DNA of 64,000 nt from Hirudo medicinalis (Eukaryota; Annelida; Clitellata; Hirudinida; Hirudinidae): positions 59,096 to 123,095 of the forward strand of contig MPNW01000063.1 in NCBI GenBank assembly GCA_011800805.1. The letters are read 5' to 3'. The notes under the pieces are model-generated. The model saw only the letters and a program-made list of their open reading frames with translations, was not told the origin of the DNA and searched no databases. Shown here in pieces: positions 37,289 through 49,297 of this stretch (the stretch's first letter is position 1; each line of letters begins with the position of its first letter). Both the position numbers and the translations under genes were made by a program.

Positions 37289-40110
37289 GATCAAAGTCAT
37301 TGATTAAGGTTATAATCACAACCATCTTCAGATCGCACTCCAGTCCCCAGCTAGGAATATTATTTACCACAACACTGTTAGCTTTATTATTAGCTTTAAT
37401 AATAAAGAAGGCACTACCCTAGCAGGAAAAAAGCTATTCAAGTAGCCGAGAAGCTAAGCACACAACTTAATATACCTTATTATTGCATTGCTTGAGATAG
37501 AAACATTTGGCAGTACCACGGCTACAAGAATCGCTAGCTATCACGGCCATCCAGCCCGACCAATCGAGCAGCTCCAACCTCCCCTTATATTCCCTCGTTC
37601 TTTTTCAACGCTCAATCATCTGCTGAAAGCACTCTTCACAGGATTGGTTTTCAATCAACAAATGGAAGCACGCGACAGTGCAGTCCTATACGAACGATCC
37701 AGTGGTCGACACCATCGGGGAATCGATTTCTCCACACCTCCTCTGCTTCTCGCCATTTCATTCGAGATTCATCTACATTTGCGAGGGAACAACAAGGCAA
37801 AGAGTGGGTGGACTAACGAGAGCATCCTTTTCGGAGATTCAGCAATTACTTCGATGCGATTACCTCGTTACGAGGGGTGGCTGAGGGGGATGAGACGGTC
37901 AGGGGCAATTTCCAGCGGAGTCGTAAATCCACTTTTAACAACCCCATGTTGTTGAAATAGTCGAAGGGACGGAAAGGTCAATAAAGGTACCACTTCAAGG
38001 TTATTGCTGGTGATATTATCCTCTCGATGGTTGTCGACATCGTACCGGTAATAAATTATTCGTATTCTCATAACTGTTAAGTATCATCATCATCATCATC
38101 ATTTCCTTTTGAATCTCTGGAGACACTACAAATCAGGACATCCATCTTTCTGAACGTTCAAAGATCATTCAAGTGCAGGCTATGTTGCAGCCGATGACAT
38201 CGGGGCAACAGGGTTCAAAAGGTCAACGAACGAAATTTACCCAAGTACAGTAAACCCACCCTTAATAAAGAACTACAGTGACGTTGTAGTGGGAAAAAAG
38301 ATGACATAAACAGTTGCTGTGCTCTGCTTACTCTGCTTATTCTGCTTACTGCTTGCTCATCAATTCATGATGACACTCTGTCAGCGCCGGATTTACCTAG
38401 ATGGAGGACCCGGTACAGCGTGGTGGTGGAGGTCCACAAGCCTCTGCGCCAGCCCTGTTGCCCCCCCCCACAAGAAAAAAAGGTTGCTCTGGTTGATGTG
38501 CAGTGACACATCACAACCATGCCTAAATCTGGCACTTCACTCACTCTGTATGGCCTCTGCAACTAAACCCAACGCTTTCTTTGCTGAGCATCGTGCCTAG
38601 TCAGAGGGGTTCTTCTCCAGATTTCCAGAGTGGAGATCAGCTGTCAGTTGGAATCAATGATCTTTGACGAGGAGCTGCACTTGTTTACAAAGCACTCTTG
38701 TACGCCAGTAGATAAGATAAAACATCGGAAGGATGAAATCCATCAATTTCTCATCCGCGCTGTCCATTTGGTTGCTTCTCTCATTGTTGTGCAATGCGAC
38801 GATGTGACGGTGATGATGGCTAGGATAAAATCAGCGATCTTGGTCATTTTGCAAATGAATTGTAACAATGATTATGACAAATGCAGTTGACCTAAAACAA
38901 TGGAACGATGATGATGATGATGGTAGCACTAGTACGAAGACACCGTCCAGAAGCCAGTACACAGCAGTCGATAAAGAGGGAAAATGCGTCTTTGAAAAAG
39001 CTGCCAAAGAAATGCGGAGTTTTTTTGTAAAGCTCGTGTTTTCCGGATCTACTTTTGTCCGTGAAATATGCGGAGCGTGATGATGACGACTATGATGATG
39101 CTGGAGATGATGAAACAGGTTTCGCCTTTCCACATTGTCCGCTCCGGCGAAACAAATTTGAATGAAAATGGAAAAGAATTGAAGATGGATGGATTGAGAT
39201 GAGAATGAATGGAGAAGAACGACAGAGTTACTCTTTAACCAGCGGAAAACTTTGATCAATAATGACAAGGTGCCACATCTAGTCATCCACAACACCCCAG
39301 CCTTAAGCTTAAACATGTGATGCTATTTCCAATTTAAAGCCTTTTGTGATAGTTATATTATTACCAAAGATATTATTATTATTAGTAATATTATTATCAT
39401 TAATATTATTAATATTATTTTTATTATTACTATTGCAAGGTCCACTATAATTTACGTCAAAGATTTACAAAGCATGTGGCCTAGGTCATGAGCATTCATT
39501 CACCTGCCTAGAATGTGACAATGATTCTTCTTGAAATCGTAGTTTAAATGTTCAGGTGTTGAAATTTATTGGAGGCCAATGCAGTCCGATCATCGTTATG
39601 CAACAACGCCAAGAGTAATAAAAAAAAATTGAGTCCAAAAATTCTGCAACACGTCGAAGGTATTTTAAAAAAAAGTGCTTCATAAAATGCAGATCATTCA
39701 TGAGAACGCCATCTTAACTGTTGCTTAGCAACAGCGAGAACAATAACAAAGTGTGAACCTAAAACATCCAAAGTATTCACTCGTTAGTAACTTGAACCTT
39801 CATAAGGGATTTTTTGTTTGAGGTCAACCTTTCAATAGTAGAAATGTTGTAGAAAGCATAAATACACAGTGAGATTTCAAACAACGCGATCATACCACCA
39901 CCGATCCCCTAGACAGACCTTGGAAGACATCAGTTACCTAGAGAGGGGCACTGAGGACGGCAAGCCATGGGAGCCGATTGCAATGCACGGGTGCATTATC
40001 CATGGCAATAATAACAGGAGTGGTCCTCTAAATCATTCATATGTCTGATTCATCAATGCGAATTCCAGCAACGAGATTTTACCAATGGAACGGCATCCCC
40101 TCGCTGCAGC

Positions 40111-40161
<51 letters not shown>

Positions 40162-43100
40162 ACTCCATCTCTACGGACGCTCCACCACCAATCTTTCACC
40201 GCGGGCGAACTATCGATCGAATCGGACTTCAATGCCGCTTGCGATGAAAATGGGCTGCGACGGGACCCTTCTCCATCCCTTTGAAACAGATGCAAACTCA
40301 TCTGCTGAAATACGATTTGAACGCATCTAGGATTAGAGCTGATATTCGAGAATCTCAAAACAAAAGTTGGAAAAAGTAAGAAAAAGCAATCATCTCACAT
40401 CCATCCATTCATCCATCCATTCATTCATCCATCCATCCTTCCAACCCTCCCAATAACGAACGCTTTATTATGGAAAAGATAGCTTAACTTGGGGAGGAGG
40501 CAGTAATTTCTTCTCGTGTTCAGTCATAGTTGTAGATCGTTATGAGGCTGACGTAAACACGCCGAGGTTGTTATCTCAAAGGAGCATGATGATGATGATG
40601 ATGATCGATGAGGAAAGCTTTATAGCGAGGGTAGGAGTGGAATTTTATGGATAATCATTTGGTGATGAAATCTCGAACGTGGAAGAGTGGGGATTCGGAT
40701 GAACGGTTGTCAAATTCCGGATGCTTTGAGTGGCAGACTAAGATTTGCAGCTATGAATTTTGCAACTCGTCAAAAGAAGAATGACGGACACCAGGCAAAA
40801 CTTCTAAAAGAAGAGGCAACAGAAACGGTTTGAATCGCCAAAAACCCTCTCGAGACCTGATGGCTGCTCGCTCTCACTTATTGTTCACTCATCCGTCCTT
40901 CACTCATTGTAAAAGAAAAAAAAACCGAACAAGAACATAGCAAAAGCCACTCCCCGACACACAGCTAACCGCCTGAGAATGATTCGGAATGGCGTGGAAT
41001 TTCAACACGTGCACCGACTTGAACCTGTTATTTTTGGCACAGCGTGGAATGTTTACATCCTCCGCAAAAACAAAAACAAAAACAAAAAGAAGGAGGAGAG
41101 TAAAAACCATTTCAGAGTTTATCCTTTGGAACTCTGTTCGACTTATCTTTCTCCTCCTGGCTTTGGGAGCCCAGCATGAAATGATGGTCCACTGAGACGT
41201 CATCATAACCACTCGACCGCCTAATTATCATATTATTGCTACAGTGCATCATACCTGCTGCATCGCTATAATTTATCGTTATTAACGATATAATTCTACC
41301 TTTACATCATTCATGCTGTTACGTCGACATCAATAAGATGATCTAAATAAACTCAAGAGATTTCCTTCCATGACCGATTGTCAAATTGGTCGGTAGCCCT
41401 CAAGACGTGTTATAAAGTCGAAATGGCGAATTTGTACGTTCAGTTTAATTACTAATGTTGTCGTGTACTTCTCTCATCTTCCTGTTGTTATTTCAAGATA
41501 AACGTAGATCATTACTCAAAGCTGAAGCTTTTTTCAAAAGCCACGGGTAATCTTTGAAATTCATAGCCTAAAGAATGATTTAGTGGCACGGTTTTCTGTC
41601 CGCGCGAGAAACTATTTCTAAAAACCGAAGAAATAAAACTTGAAAGGGATTTTGAATTAAATCGTATTTCGATGTAATAACTCGCGAAATAATAATCACG
41701 GTAATATAATAAAATAATTTCCTTACGAAGGGTCGACACGAACAAAGCCTGGATGGCATTATGCTGTTACGTTGTTCGTGCAATTATCCAAATCCCCTTA
41801 AACGGATGAACATCAACAAACGGCCTTAAAATGGCGAATCTCTTGGGAAGAAGCTTTGTGCTAAATTGCTTTTTTTTTCCTATTTTATATTCACCAGACT
41901 GTTTTGTCTGTATTTTTGGACGGATGGATGCTGATAATAAAATCGTAGATGTAATAAGAATGCAATTTAACAAAGAAAAATGCCTGAGAATGCGTCAGTC
42001 CAACAATTGGTCAATTAGAGAAAAACAAGATAAAGATCGCTTCAAGAGTCCACAGATGAATTCACTTTAAATGAGCCTCTGAAACTTTTCACAAAATCAT
42101 TTGCGACCAAATAATAGAATGCAGTATCTCTGGATGCGTTTGGGCAGAGAGTCATCCGAGCGCAACGCTCCAGAAACAGAGAAAGTCTCCGCAGAAAAGA
42201 GACGTTTTCCTGTTTCAGGACGATTCTCTGCCCTGGCATAAGCTTTTGTAAGGTACGAACCTCTTATGAACGCAGTTACGTACGATCACTAGTGTTGGAA
42301 TTCTGAGTTTCTATTTAGCGCAAATAGGACTTGCGAAAAATTAGTCATTACAAAGAAACAAAACAGCCACAGCATCGCCAATTTAACTTTCCTCAAGGAT
42401 GACAAGGTTACCAATGGCCCTATGGAAAGGGCAAGGTCAGACCAGCCTCTGTCGACATTGAATCCACAATGTTGGTAAACCCCCAAGCCACGTGGCCACC
42501 TAATTACAGCACGTGACTAGACATTGCATGACGCGATTTCGTTGATGTTAAGGTTACAAGGACATCCATTAGCTAACAATTCGCTAATAAATTAACGCCA
42601 GCTATTGTCTTGAAAGTCCATTGAAAGAATGATTGTTTGACCTTGTAATCCTAAGAGCCAAGGTTCAAATTCTAGTCCAACCACGTCAAGGAACATTGGG
42701 TTACTTGAGAATTTTTTTGAAGTTTTTTTGGCATCTGAAGTCGAGATGCTTTTCGATCAACAGGAATCCAGAACAAACCTCTGTGGATTCTTAGAACAAC
42801 AATCTTAGAGCAAAAACTTGCTTCCTCTTTCACGACAAAAATATGATTAGGTAAGCAGATAATCGCAATTATCAATAATTACTGGAATGAATTATTACCG
42901 AGAGGCTGTCGAATCTCGTGCATCTTGTCGAGAAGAGCAGAGCTTCTTGGTCTCTCATTGATGAGATGATGCCAAAGTCACTTAAGTGAAGAGGTTGAAT
43001 AACAGGTGGAACATTTTTCTTTTAAACTTATTTTTTTTTATAAATTATTTTTAAGAAGTTAAAAGTTGAAATAATTTTTTTAAATATTTTCTGTTTATTG

Positions 43101-43331
43101 TTATTAATTTGTAAATAAATATTTTTAAAACTTCAAAGAATCAATTCCGACGTTCTTAAATAATTAATATTGTCAATTAACTATATATTACGAACAGTCG
43201 GTTAATTACGTAACAATTGGCCAATTAACAATATGTCCACAGGTATCCATAGAACACCCACAAGAACTATCAAGCAGATAAACATTATACAGACCTCGTT
43301 GAGTCTGTTCATCGTTATTATAATTACAACT

Positions 43332-43371
<40 letters not shown>

Positions 43372-46300
43372 TAATAATGATGATGATAATAATAATAATA
43401 AATATTTCTTTCTTATTGCTGTTAAGTGTATTGATTCACCGTGGTATTGATAGGCGTGTTAGTACCACCCTTGACATTGTTATCAACAAGTTGATTATTA
43501 ATATCACTCGACATCATCATATCATCGGCGTTGTGATACGCTATCACCCTCTCGAGTCAAATTTAACACCTTCGATGGGATGATCATTCAAAAATGAACC
43601 GAGAAAGAAAATATTAGCTTTGACAAAGAGGTGATGACGACGACGATGACAATGATGATGATGACGACGACGACGATGATGATGATGACCGTCACTTTTA
43701 AGCAATTTACACGGTGTAATTTGATCAGAGTTAATAGGGTCTTACATCTCAATTAAGGCTAGCCATCATCGTCGTCGTCTTCATAATCATTATTACATGT
43801 TATCATGATCGTAATTACAAGCCATCATCATTAAGCATTACTTTTACTAATGATGTCAATGTGTAAGATGTAAGATAGTGCTTTAATAATATTATTAACA
43901 TTAGCAATATTATTATTATTACGCGAATATTATGACGAATGCAGAATTAATTATTTAACAACATTTTATAATAATAATAATAATAATAATAATTTATAAT
44001 GTTACGATAATAATTTAATGATCAATTTTTATGATCATTTTATTAAAATATTTTATAATAATTTTTCACAACAAATGTAATCGACGTTCATACAAATTGC
44101 AGAAAAGTTGATTAGCCAAAGTAATGTCTCAAATCATCCATATTTATGGCCTTGTCTGCCACAAGACGACAACGATGCTGGTGATGTCGACGACGACGAT
44201 GACGGCATTAGTTATGACGCAACTTCCGAAAGACTGGTAGTGAGAACGCAAGAGATAAGAAACAATGACATCCCCTGACACAGAACGAGGACAACCCTAA
44301 TACAACGTATTTTTCTGTGGGGTTGTAATGAACAAGGACATTCACGTCACGTTACATCACGACGAGAATCGAACTGTCGAAGAATCATTGCTATCATCGT
44401 CATCGTCATCAACATTTTCGTCATCACCGACCACTTCAGCATGTCTCACCACCAATTACCATCTTCATTATACCCGATCCCCGAGCTCACGTTTGGAATC
44501 ATAAAAGTCGCCAAGGCTCCGTGTAAACAACCCATCTCCAAAGCAACGGAGGTTAAAAATAGAAGCACGTCGAAGATGGATGGACTGACTCCTTCTAAAG
44601 AAATAACTTCCAACTGCAAGTGGAAAAACCCGTCGGTTATTTTCCGAGAGTCTTGGAAAATCTCCTCGGAAAGTTTGTCGTCTCGAAATTGCTGGGTAAT
44701 GAAACGGACTCGCGGTCGTCCATAAAATGTTCCGTTTTCCCCGATCGGGCAGGCCTCGACCGATGGCATCGGAAGGATTCAAAGTGGATTGTTACGATAA
44801 ATTCCTACTGACGACTGGAAGCAGACAGCGAACGATGCAAACCGGGTTCGTCGAACGAGCTTTTCAAACCTCGTGGGACGCAAATTTTAAACATTCGGAT
44901 AGAAGACATTACAATGAGATGAGAAGACAATGACGACATTGTCGCACGGACGACGACATGACAACAAAGGCATGCTTGATGACAACAAGGATTAAGACTC
45001 ACCTTTTGAGAATGTTGGACTCGAGGAAAGCTGAAAAGAAATAAAATGATTTTTAAGATAATGCCAGATTAAGGAATTTTAAAATAATAATAATAATAAT
45101 ATTAATAATAGTGAGTGTTTTTGAAAATCGACAATGACATCATTTCGATAGATAATAATGCTTCGATGACACTAAATAACTTGAAAAACATCAATCATAA
45201 AAGTCCACGTTTTTATTGGAATAATTTTAATGTGATCATCTCACAGTAATGACATTGTTTACATCGAACGTGATTTATGATTACCGTCGGATGCCAGACG
45301 ACAACAATGAGACCAGCAATAGCAACAATGAACGACAACCTTCAAAACACAATGCCATCAAATACATTAGAGCATTGGTGAAAGAATGTGCTCAAATTAA
45401 GGACCAATATTTTGCCCACGTGTCTCCTTTTAGTATCCCCAATGCTTGCAAATATTATTAGGAGTTTTGCAAGTCGTCGAAGTGCGCGGACGTCGTGCTT
45501 TCCATCGACGTGCCGGTTTTCGGAATGCAGGTCCGAAAAAGTTTGGAATTTTGGTCAGGCATCGAAATATTTTGGAGTCGAGTTGCACAAGTCGAACGCT
45601 GAAAATCTAGGAAATTATGAATTATTCAGAGGCTAATGAGGGAAGTTGTTGAATAACAAAGAGCAAGCTAATTATTCGATAAGCACGTGAGTCAGACATA
45701 AATAATCGCAGCTTAAAATAATTTTTAATGACATATCCAGGTCGGTAACACAAAGTAGGAGATCTCTAATAATTTTTATAAATTCGTCACTAATAAACCA
45801 AGAAATAAATATTGCTATCAAAAATTTAGCAAACCAAACTTTAAAGCCATTGACAAAGCAGCATCTGCCAACCTGGTGCATCCTATTGAACCTTTTCAGG
45901 TCTGACTCAGCTCTGTTCTTTCTGTACATCTCCAAAAAATGGTTGGGCCCAAACTGAGTGGGGTCGTCTTCGATCGCCCTGGTGACCTTAAACTTCTTCT
46001 TTTTCTTACCCGGCGCGTAGACGATGGTCGGACCCAGGCTCAGCTGGGGAACCAACTGGGACGAGGGCGAAAGCGAGCCCCCGGCCTCCGGCGTGGTTTC
46101 TCGGGGTGTCTTCTGCCTGAACGAATCGAAAAAGCCTCTGACCTTGTTCGAAGACATGATGCTACCCAGTTTACTTGAGGACGGAGTGACAAATTTCCTG
46201 GCAGCCGCCTCCGATCCGATTGAAATGTGCCTGCTCCTGGAGTGATCCCTCTTGCTCTTGTCCTCGGCTTCGGGAGTCGTTGGGGAGGGAGAACGTTCTT

Positions 46301-46733
46301 CCTTGATGGTGTCCTTCTTGGATCGGAACTTGAACAGAGAAGCCAAGGAGGAAGCATTGCTTCCGCTCTGATTGGATTTCCGTCGAGACTCGGCATCGTT
46401 CGAGGAAGAAAAATTTGCACTCAACCTGGCCGACGCTCGATACTTCCTATTGAACAGATCTCGCATGAGATTGGCACCCGTGCCGGAGACGGTAGCATAG
46501 TTTCCGTAGACATCTTTGTCCTTGTGACCGTCGGCCTGAGAGGTCTTGGACCTCATGTTGTCTTGATTATCCATTGACTCCACGTCACTCGAATCGTCGT
46601 GATTACTGCTTGTAGACTTCCTTCTACGTCTGAAAAATCCTGCAAAACCACGAGAAGTAGGTGATGGAGCAGGTGCAACAGAGGCAGGAGACTTTGAGCC
46701 ACCAGTATCCTGGAGTTTGTCTTGTGATTGCAT
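22357..46733 (-). CDS. PRKAG: AMP-activated protein kinase gamma subunit, long form, 15 exons
   Basis: This is the nucleotide-sensing regulatory subunit of AMPK. Exons: 46733-45873, 45030-45003, 33100-33024, 29635-29587, 28717-28608, 28067-27986, 27721-27663, 27452-27407, 25510-25332, 25116-25012, 24615-24493, 24038-23967, 23496-23422, 22945-22852, 22706-22357. All phases join to 769 aa. The first 287 residues are Ser/Arg/Lys-rich and disordered, like PRKAG2 N-termini. A 28-nt exon and a 77-nt exon (with LHLVIWRDKKKGTRVFK) follow. CBS1 starts at CYDLMPASSKLVVFD and includes GIRSAPLW and LTVTDFL. CBS2 has VHHMPVVEP, CBS3 has RVSALPIV and SKSDV, CBS4 has VHCMMVV and SISDA. Odd: the Arg after His in CBS2 and CBS4 (R152 and R299 in human gamma-1) is His and Cys. 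A 115-residue charged tail follows CBS4. The CBS exons are secure. Linkage to the three upstream exons rests on phase and splice sites. Confidence 0.88.
24286..24440. repeat. 13-bp minisatellite, about 12 copies
   Basis: Tandem copies of TAGAACTTCTGCA, with a block of variants reading CTACA in the middle, lie in an AMPK-gamma intron immediately next to the CBS3 exon. Confidence 0.95.
24938..25003. repeat. (GAAC/GAAT)n tetranucleotide repeat
   Basis: Mixed GAAC and GAAT units lie just outside the 25116-25012 exon of AMPK-gamma. Confidence 0.95.
25250..25323. repeat. (CAA/CAG)n microsatellite
   Basis: Mostly CAA with some CAG, located in the intron directly after the CBS2 exon on the gene's strand (there read as TTG/CTG). 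Poly-Cys or poly-Leu frames across it are artefacts. Confidence 0.95.
25845..26870 (+). mobile_element. 5'-truncated CR1/Jockey-like non-LTR retrotransposon, decayed
   Basis: The translated plus strand shows the C-terminal part of a non-LTR reverse transcriptase. It has a thumb-type segment with VVDWC...LSLNVMK, then FLGLIVDEHLSFKLHI, an LQNKFLRVALCSPFDART segment and a final region with a WD-K motif and PNLYAFKRLYKQFI. The pieces lie in different frames. There are frameshifts near the A-run at 25984-25992 and near 26050, and stop codons beyond 26449. The left end abuts an AAT microsatellite. The right end runs into an 11-bp tandem repeat, typical for this type of element. It lies antisense in the AMPK-gamma intron and cannot be active. 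Confidence 0.8.
26809..26866. repeat. 11-bp tandem repeat, about 5 copies
   Basis: Unit TTGTAATCACT (one copy altered), at the 3' end of the retrotransposon remnant. Likely part of its 3' terminus. Confidence 0.9.
26997..27178. repeat. (AAT)n/(AAC)n microsatellite block
   Basis: About 180 bp of imperfect AAT and AAC units. It produces long artefact frames of Asn, Ile and Leu on all strands. Confidence 0.95.
28074..28235. repeat. ATC/ACC and ATG/ATT microsatellites
   Basis: (ATC)n followed by (ACC)n lies next to the acceptor of the 28067-27986 exon, then ATG and ATT runs at 28168-28235. Confidence 0.9.
28496..28592. repeat. (ATG/ACG)n microsatellite
   Basis: Nearly 100 bp of ATG with some ACG, starting within 20 bp of the donor of the CBS1 exon (28608). 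Confidence 0.95.
28735..28802. repeat. (CAAT)n tetranucleotide repeat
   Basis: About 16 nearly perfect units. Confidence 0.95.
29451..29482. repeat. (TTGA)n tetranucleotide repeat
   Basis: About eight perfect units. Confidence 0.95.
30340..30373. repeat. (CACT)n tetranucleotide repeat
   Basis: About eight units, perfect except at the edges. Confidence 0.95.
30671..30801 (-). repeat. Dispersed SINE-like repeat, copy A
   Basis: Read on the minus strand it matches the 3' half of the copies at 33195 and 52761: ACCATTTAT, an AGGGCGCT hairpin arm, a GCAGGC-GGGTTGCGAACACG core, TTACGACTGTTGC, and a terminal GCCAACCTG shared with copy B. The GGGTTGCGAAC core resembles a polymerase III B box. Confidence 0.6.
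32158..32275. repeat. (GTC/ATC)n compound repeat
   Basis: An 18-bp higher-order unit (two GTC, two ATC, ACC, ATC) repeats several times. Regular higher-order structure, not plain ATC. Confidence 0.85.
32801..32975. repeat. (GAAT)n tetranucleotide repeat
   Basis: A perfect core of about 70 bp flanked by degenerate units, close to the donor side of the 33100-33024 exon. Confidence 0.95.
33195..33357 (+). repeat. Dispersed SINE-like repeat, copy B
   Basis: It starts ACTTCATTT, as does the copy at 52761. It then has GCGCC...GGCGCT inverted arms, GTTAACCATTTA, a second GCGCT...AGGGCGCT arm pair, GCAGGCTGGGCTTCGAACACG (B-box-like) and TTACGACTGTTGC, and ends near GCCAACCTGCACTAC. Confidence 0.65.
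33690..34250 (+). mobile_element. R2/NeSL-like non-LTR retrotransposon fragment, decayed
   Basis: The linker before the reverse transcriptase (basic SQKELRR-type stretch near 33750, then HAKLLQFLEPVFSQKS at about 33893-33940) is followed by GLKDGAPGLDGVK near 34031-34069, and after a frame change by VSFIPKVKGTADPSEF and ITVSQLM near 34171-34242. These are the start of a reverse transcriptase of the R2/NeSL-type group. At least two frameshifts and the absence of the catalytic palm mean it is dead. It lies antisense to the AMPK-gamma gene. Confidence 0.7.
34573..34641. repeat. (ATG)n microsatellite
   Basis: About 17 perfect ATG units followed by ACG variants. Confidence 0.95.
37228..37288. repeat. 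(AAT)n microsatellite
   Basis: About 20 perfect units. Confidence 0.95.
40110..40157. repeat. (AAT)n microsatellite
   Basis: About 15 perfect units. Confidence 0.95.
43333..43402. repeat. (AAT)n microsatellite
   Basis: AAT units with ATG interruptions, in the large AMPK-gamma intron. Confidence 0.9.
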
Positions 46734-47463
46734 CAGAGCCAGAAGACAGGCTTTTGATTTACAAAAACAAATTCATTTTATAATCTAATCAAACGAATAA
46801 TCAATTAGATTCGCCCAGACTGGACGGCACATCAAGGTAAAATGCGGTCCGCAACTTATAAAGGGATCGACTTTTTTGCCAGTCCTTTGATCGTTAAACG
46901 TCACAAGAATTGATTTGCATAAATTAAACGTCAAAGTCACATTTTGAATGTAGTTATAACGATTTGGACGCAAGAGGCCCGGTAGAAGCAAAAAATATTT
47001 TCAAAAAATAGGCACTGTTAACACACCCACACAGCAGACCTGCGCACAGATAGAGAGTCCGATGCCTCAAAAAAAAAAAACACAGCAGAAACTGTTTTGA
47101 TTTCAAGCCGCTACTCTTACAACAGAGCATACAATTATCAATAGAATTCGTCATTAATTAACGACTTCAAAGGCTACGGCACCTGAAATTTATTTGGAGT
47201 ATTAATCGATCGTAATTAAGCCTTCATTATGCGTTATACAAATTTGGCTTTGCTTGCAAATTATTAAATGATTATTAAAATTATCAATTTACATATAAAA
47301 CTAAATATTACATCATAAAAATATAGCACAAATTAAATTTAAGCATTCATAATTAGCCATGCTGCCACGCTTTGATATTTAAACATGATTTTAGCATTGC
47401 TAATATTTTTTATATTAACTTTTCGAGATAAACAAGTCTTGAAGCGGCAGCAAGTACCGTGGG
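46734..47463. promoter_or_regulatory. Divergent promoter region, AMPK-gamma/PIGZ
   Basis: The first coding exon of AMPK-gamma and the PIGZ start codon face away from each other across 730 bp. An in-frame TGA lies about 40 bp upstream of the AMPK-gamma ATG, supporting that start. No specific promoter element can be assigned. A 71-codon open frame at 47385-47600 overlaps PIGZ exon 1 in another frame and is a shadow. Confidence 0.45.
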
Positions 47464-49297
47464 ATGGGGGAAGGGTGGTACGTATTGGTTGCAGTGCGTC
47501 TGCTCATTGGTATTTGTTTACAGTACGGCTACATCCACCCAGACGAGTATTTTCAGTCGATAGAAGTTGCTGCAGGTCTGCTAATTTTCATTTTATTTGA
47601 AATTGTTTCTAGTGGCTTTTTCATCATCTGCAGGTGATATATTTGACTTAAAAGTTTATAGACCATGGGACTTCAACTGTACCCATCCTATAAGAAGCAT
47701 AATTCCAGTGTACTTGGTGAGTGGCTTTCCATTGCTGGCTCTAAAGCTGCTGACACATCTTACTCGGATAACATTCGGAAGTGCCTCCATCTTAAGAGCC
47801 ACCAGAGTGTGGATGATGTTGCTTACATTTACAGTGGATTGGAATGTTTGCAAGACATTGAAGGCAATTGTTAAAAAGTATAAGGAGTACAGTATGCTCA
47901 CCTTCCTGAAAGTTCTAACTTCTTCATTTGTTATAGTTGTTTTTGGTACCAAAGCATTTACAAATACTTTGGAAATGATCTTGTTTGCTTGGCTGATCAG
48001 ACTTACAATAGGTGAAGAGACCAAGTTCAGACAAAACATTCCAACATTATCATTGATCTTGGTGACAGGAGTTTTTACAAGACCAACATTTCTCATCTTT
48101 GTTTTCATTCCTTTCTCTTACTGCTTCTTCAAGTCATCAAAATTTCAAATCAAAACAGTTTTTAGAAACATGCTTGAAATTTTCTTCTTTTGTTCAAGTT
48201 TGATGCTAATGTACATAATAATTGACTCTATTTATTTCCAATACTTGGATATTTCTTCATTTCTTGTCTTCCAGGATCTAAATAGTCAGAGACTTTTTGA
48301 AATCCTTCAGAACAATCTGACAATAACCCCTCTGAACTTTCTCATGTACAATCTGAAGAGTGAGAACCTAGCTCAGCATGGCATCCACAATCGACTCACC
48401 CACGTCCTCATCAATGCTCCTTGCCTGTTTCTGGGTCTTGCCTTCCTTGCTTATTTTGATGTCATAAGGGGAATTCTAAGGATTAAGTTTGAGCTGGCTA
48501 AACATCTCAGCACTGAGAAATCATTAGTTCTTTTATCTTCAAGCATGTTTTCCATTTTCATTCTGTCACTTTTCCCTCATCAGGAAGCCAGGTTTCTCAT
48601 ACCTCTGATAGTTCCTTTGGTTGTCTTGTATGCCCCAAGATTGGTAAAGTACAAAGTCCTAATTGTAATATTTTGGGTCATTCCCAATATAGGTCTGACC
48701 CATTTCTGGGGAACTGTTCACCAAGCTGGTGTTGTACCTGCAATTTTGGCTACCAGGAACAAGTTGATTTCACCCCACCTTGAAAACGGAGATGCCGTTA
48801 CTGCCATATTTTGGAAGTCTTACATGCCTCCGAGGTTCCTTTTTGGCATTCCCATGCATGGAAATATCACAAATAGAAAAGTAGCTGGAGATGCCTTATC
48901 CTTAGAAACATCTTTGTTTTCAGTCGTCGACCTAGCCGGAGCATCCGAAAAAGAGCTTCACTCCAATCTGAAAATGATTTTTGGCTCCAGGAATGGAAGC
49001 CAGTGTTCCAGCAGAAAAAATTACGTTTACCTGTTCGCGCCCGGCTCGGTCATCCGAGGGTCCGAATGCTCTACGAAAAGTTTTGAGCTCCATCCCGTCC
49101 TGGTCATGTGGCCTCATTTCAGTGGTGAGCATCCTCCGATTTTTAATCAATATTCCCTCGAGTGTGGGAGAGGGCAAAGTGTCTCGCAAAAGTGCCCCCT
49201 CTCGGACGGCCGGTTGTGCTACCACGTGCCGAAGGCATTCCACAACTTCCTGGACTCCATCTCCTATAAGGTTTTCAGCGTCGTCCCGAAATGTTGA
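47464..49297 (+). CDS. PIGZ: GPI mannosyltransferase 4 (PIGZ/SMP3 type), 2 exons
   Basis: PIGZ is an ER membrane enzyme that adds the fourth mannose to GPI-anchor precursors from dolichol-phosphate-mannose. Exons are 47464-47575 and 47634-49297, separated by a 58-bp intron, giving 591 aa (human 579). The ER-lumen GT22 motif HPDEYFQ is at residues 25-31, followed across the splice by EVAAGDIFDLKVYRPWDF, which is diagnostic of the PIGZ branch over PIGB, PIGM or ALG members. Many hydrophobic segments follow, and the conserved HQEARFL block lies about two thirds of the way along. The ATG was chosen because it gives a short N-terminus and a hydrophobic first helix just before the motif, as in the family. 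An AATAAA lies at 49598-49603. One long exon contrasts with the heavily split neighbours. Confidence 0.95.

Larger units (their letters stand above)
33101..45002. other. Large AMPK-gamma intron, 11.9 kb
   Basis: No complete gene was recognised. It holds SINE-like copy B, a decayed R2/NeSL-like retrotransposon fragment, ATG arrays (34573-34641, 40584-40604, 43630-43690), AAT arrays (37228-37288, 40110-40157, 43333-43402), an ACA/ACG array (35905-35955) and a possible hAT-like end near 38380. Several open frames of 60-160 codons (such as 37488-37955 plus and 38831-39316 minus) have no recognisable family and no supporting splice structure. Confidence 0.6.

Noticed and set aside
37488..37955. 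Plus-strand open frame of 155 codons
   Set aside because: No recognisable domain, no splice support and unremarkable composition. Treated as chance in a long intron.
38831..39316. Minus-strand open frame of 161 codons
   Set aside because: No recognisable homology, and its sequence is partly ATC repeat.
44446..44782. Minus-strand overlapping open frames of 104-107 codons
   Set aside because: Two frames are open over the same stretch and neither shows a known motif. Not needed to join the AMPK-gamma exons.
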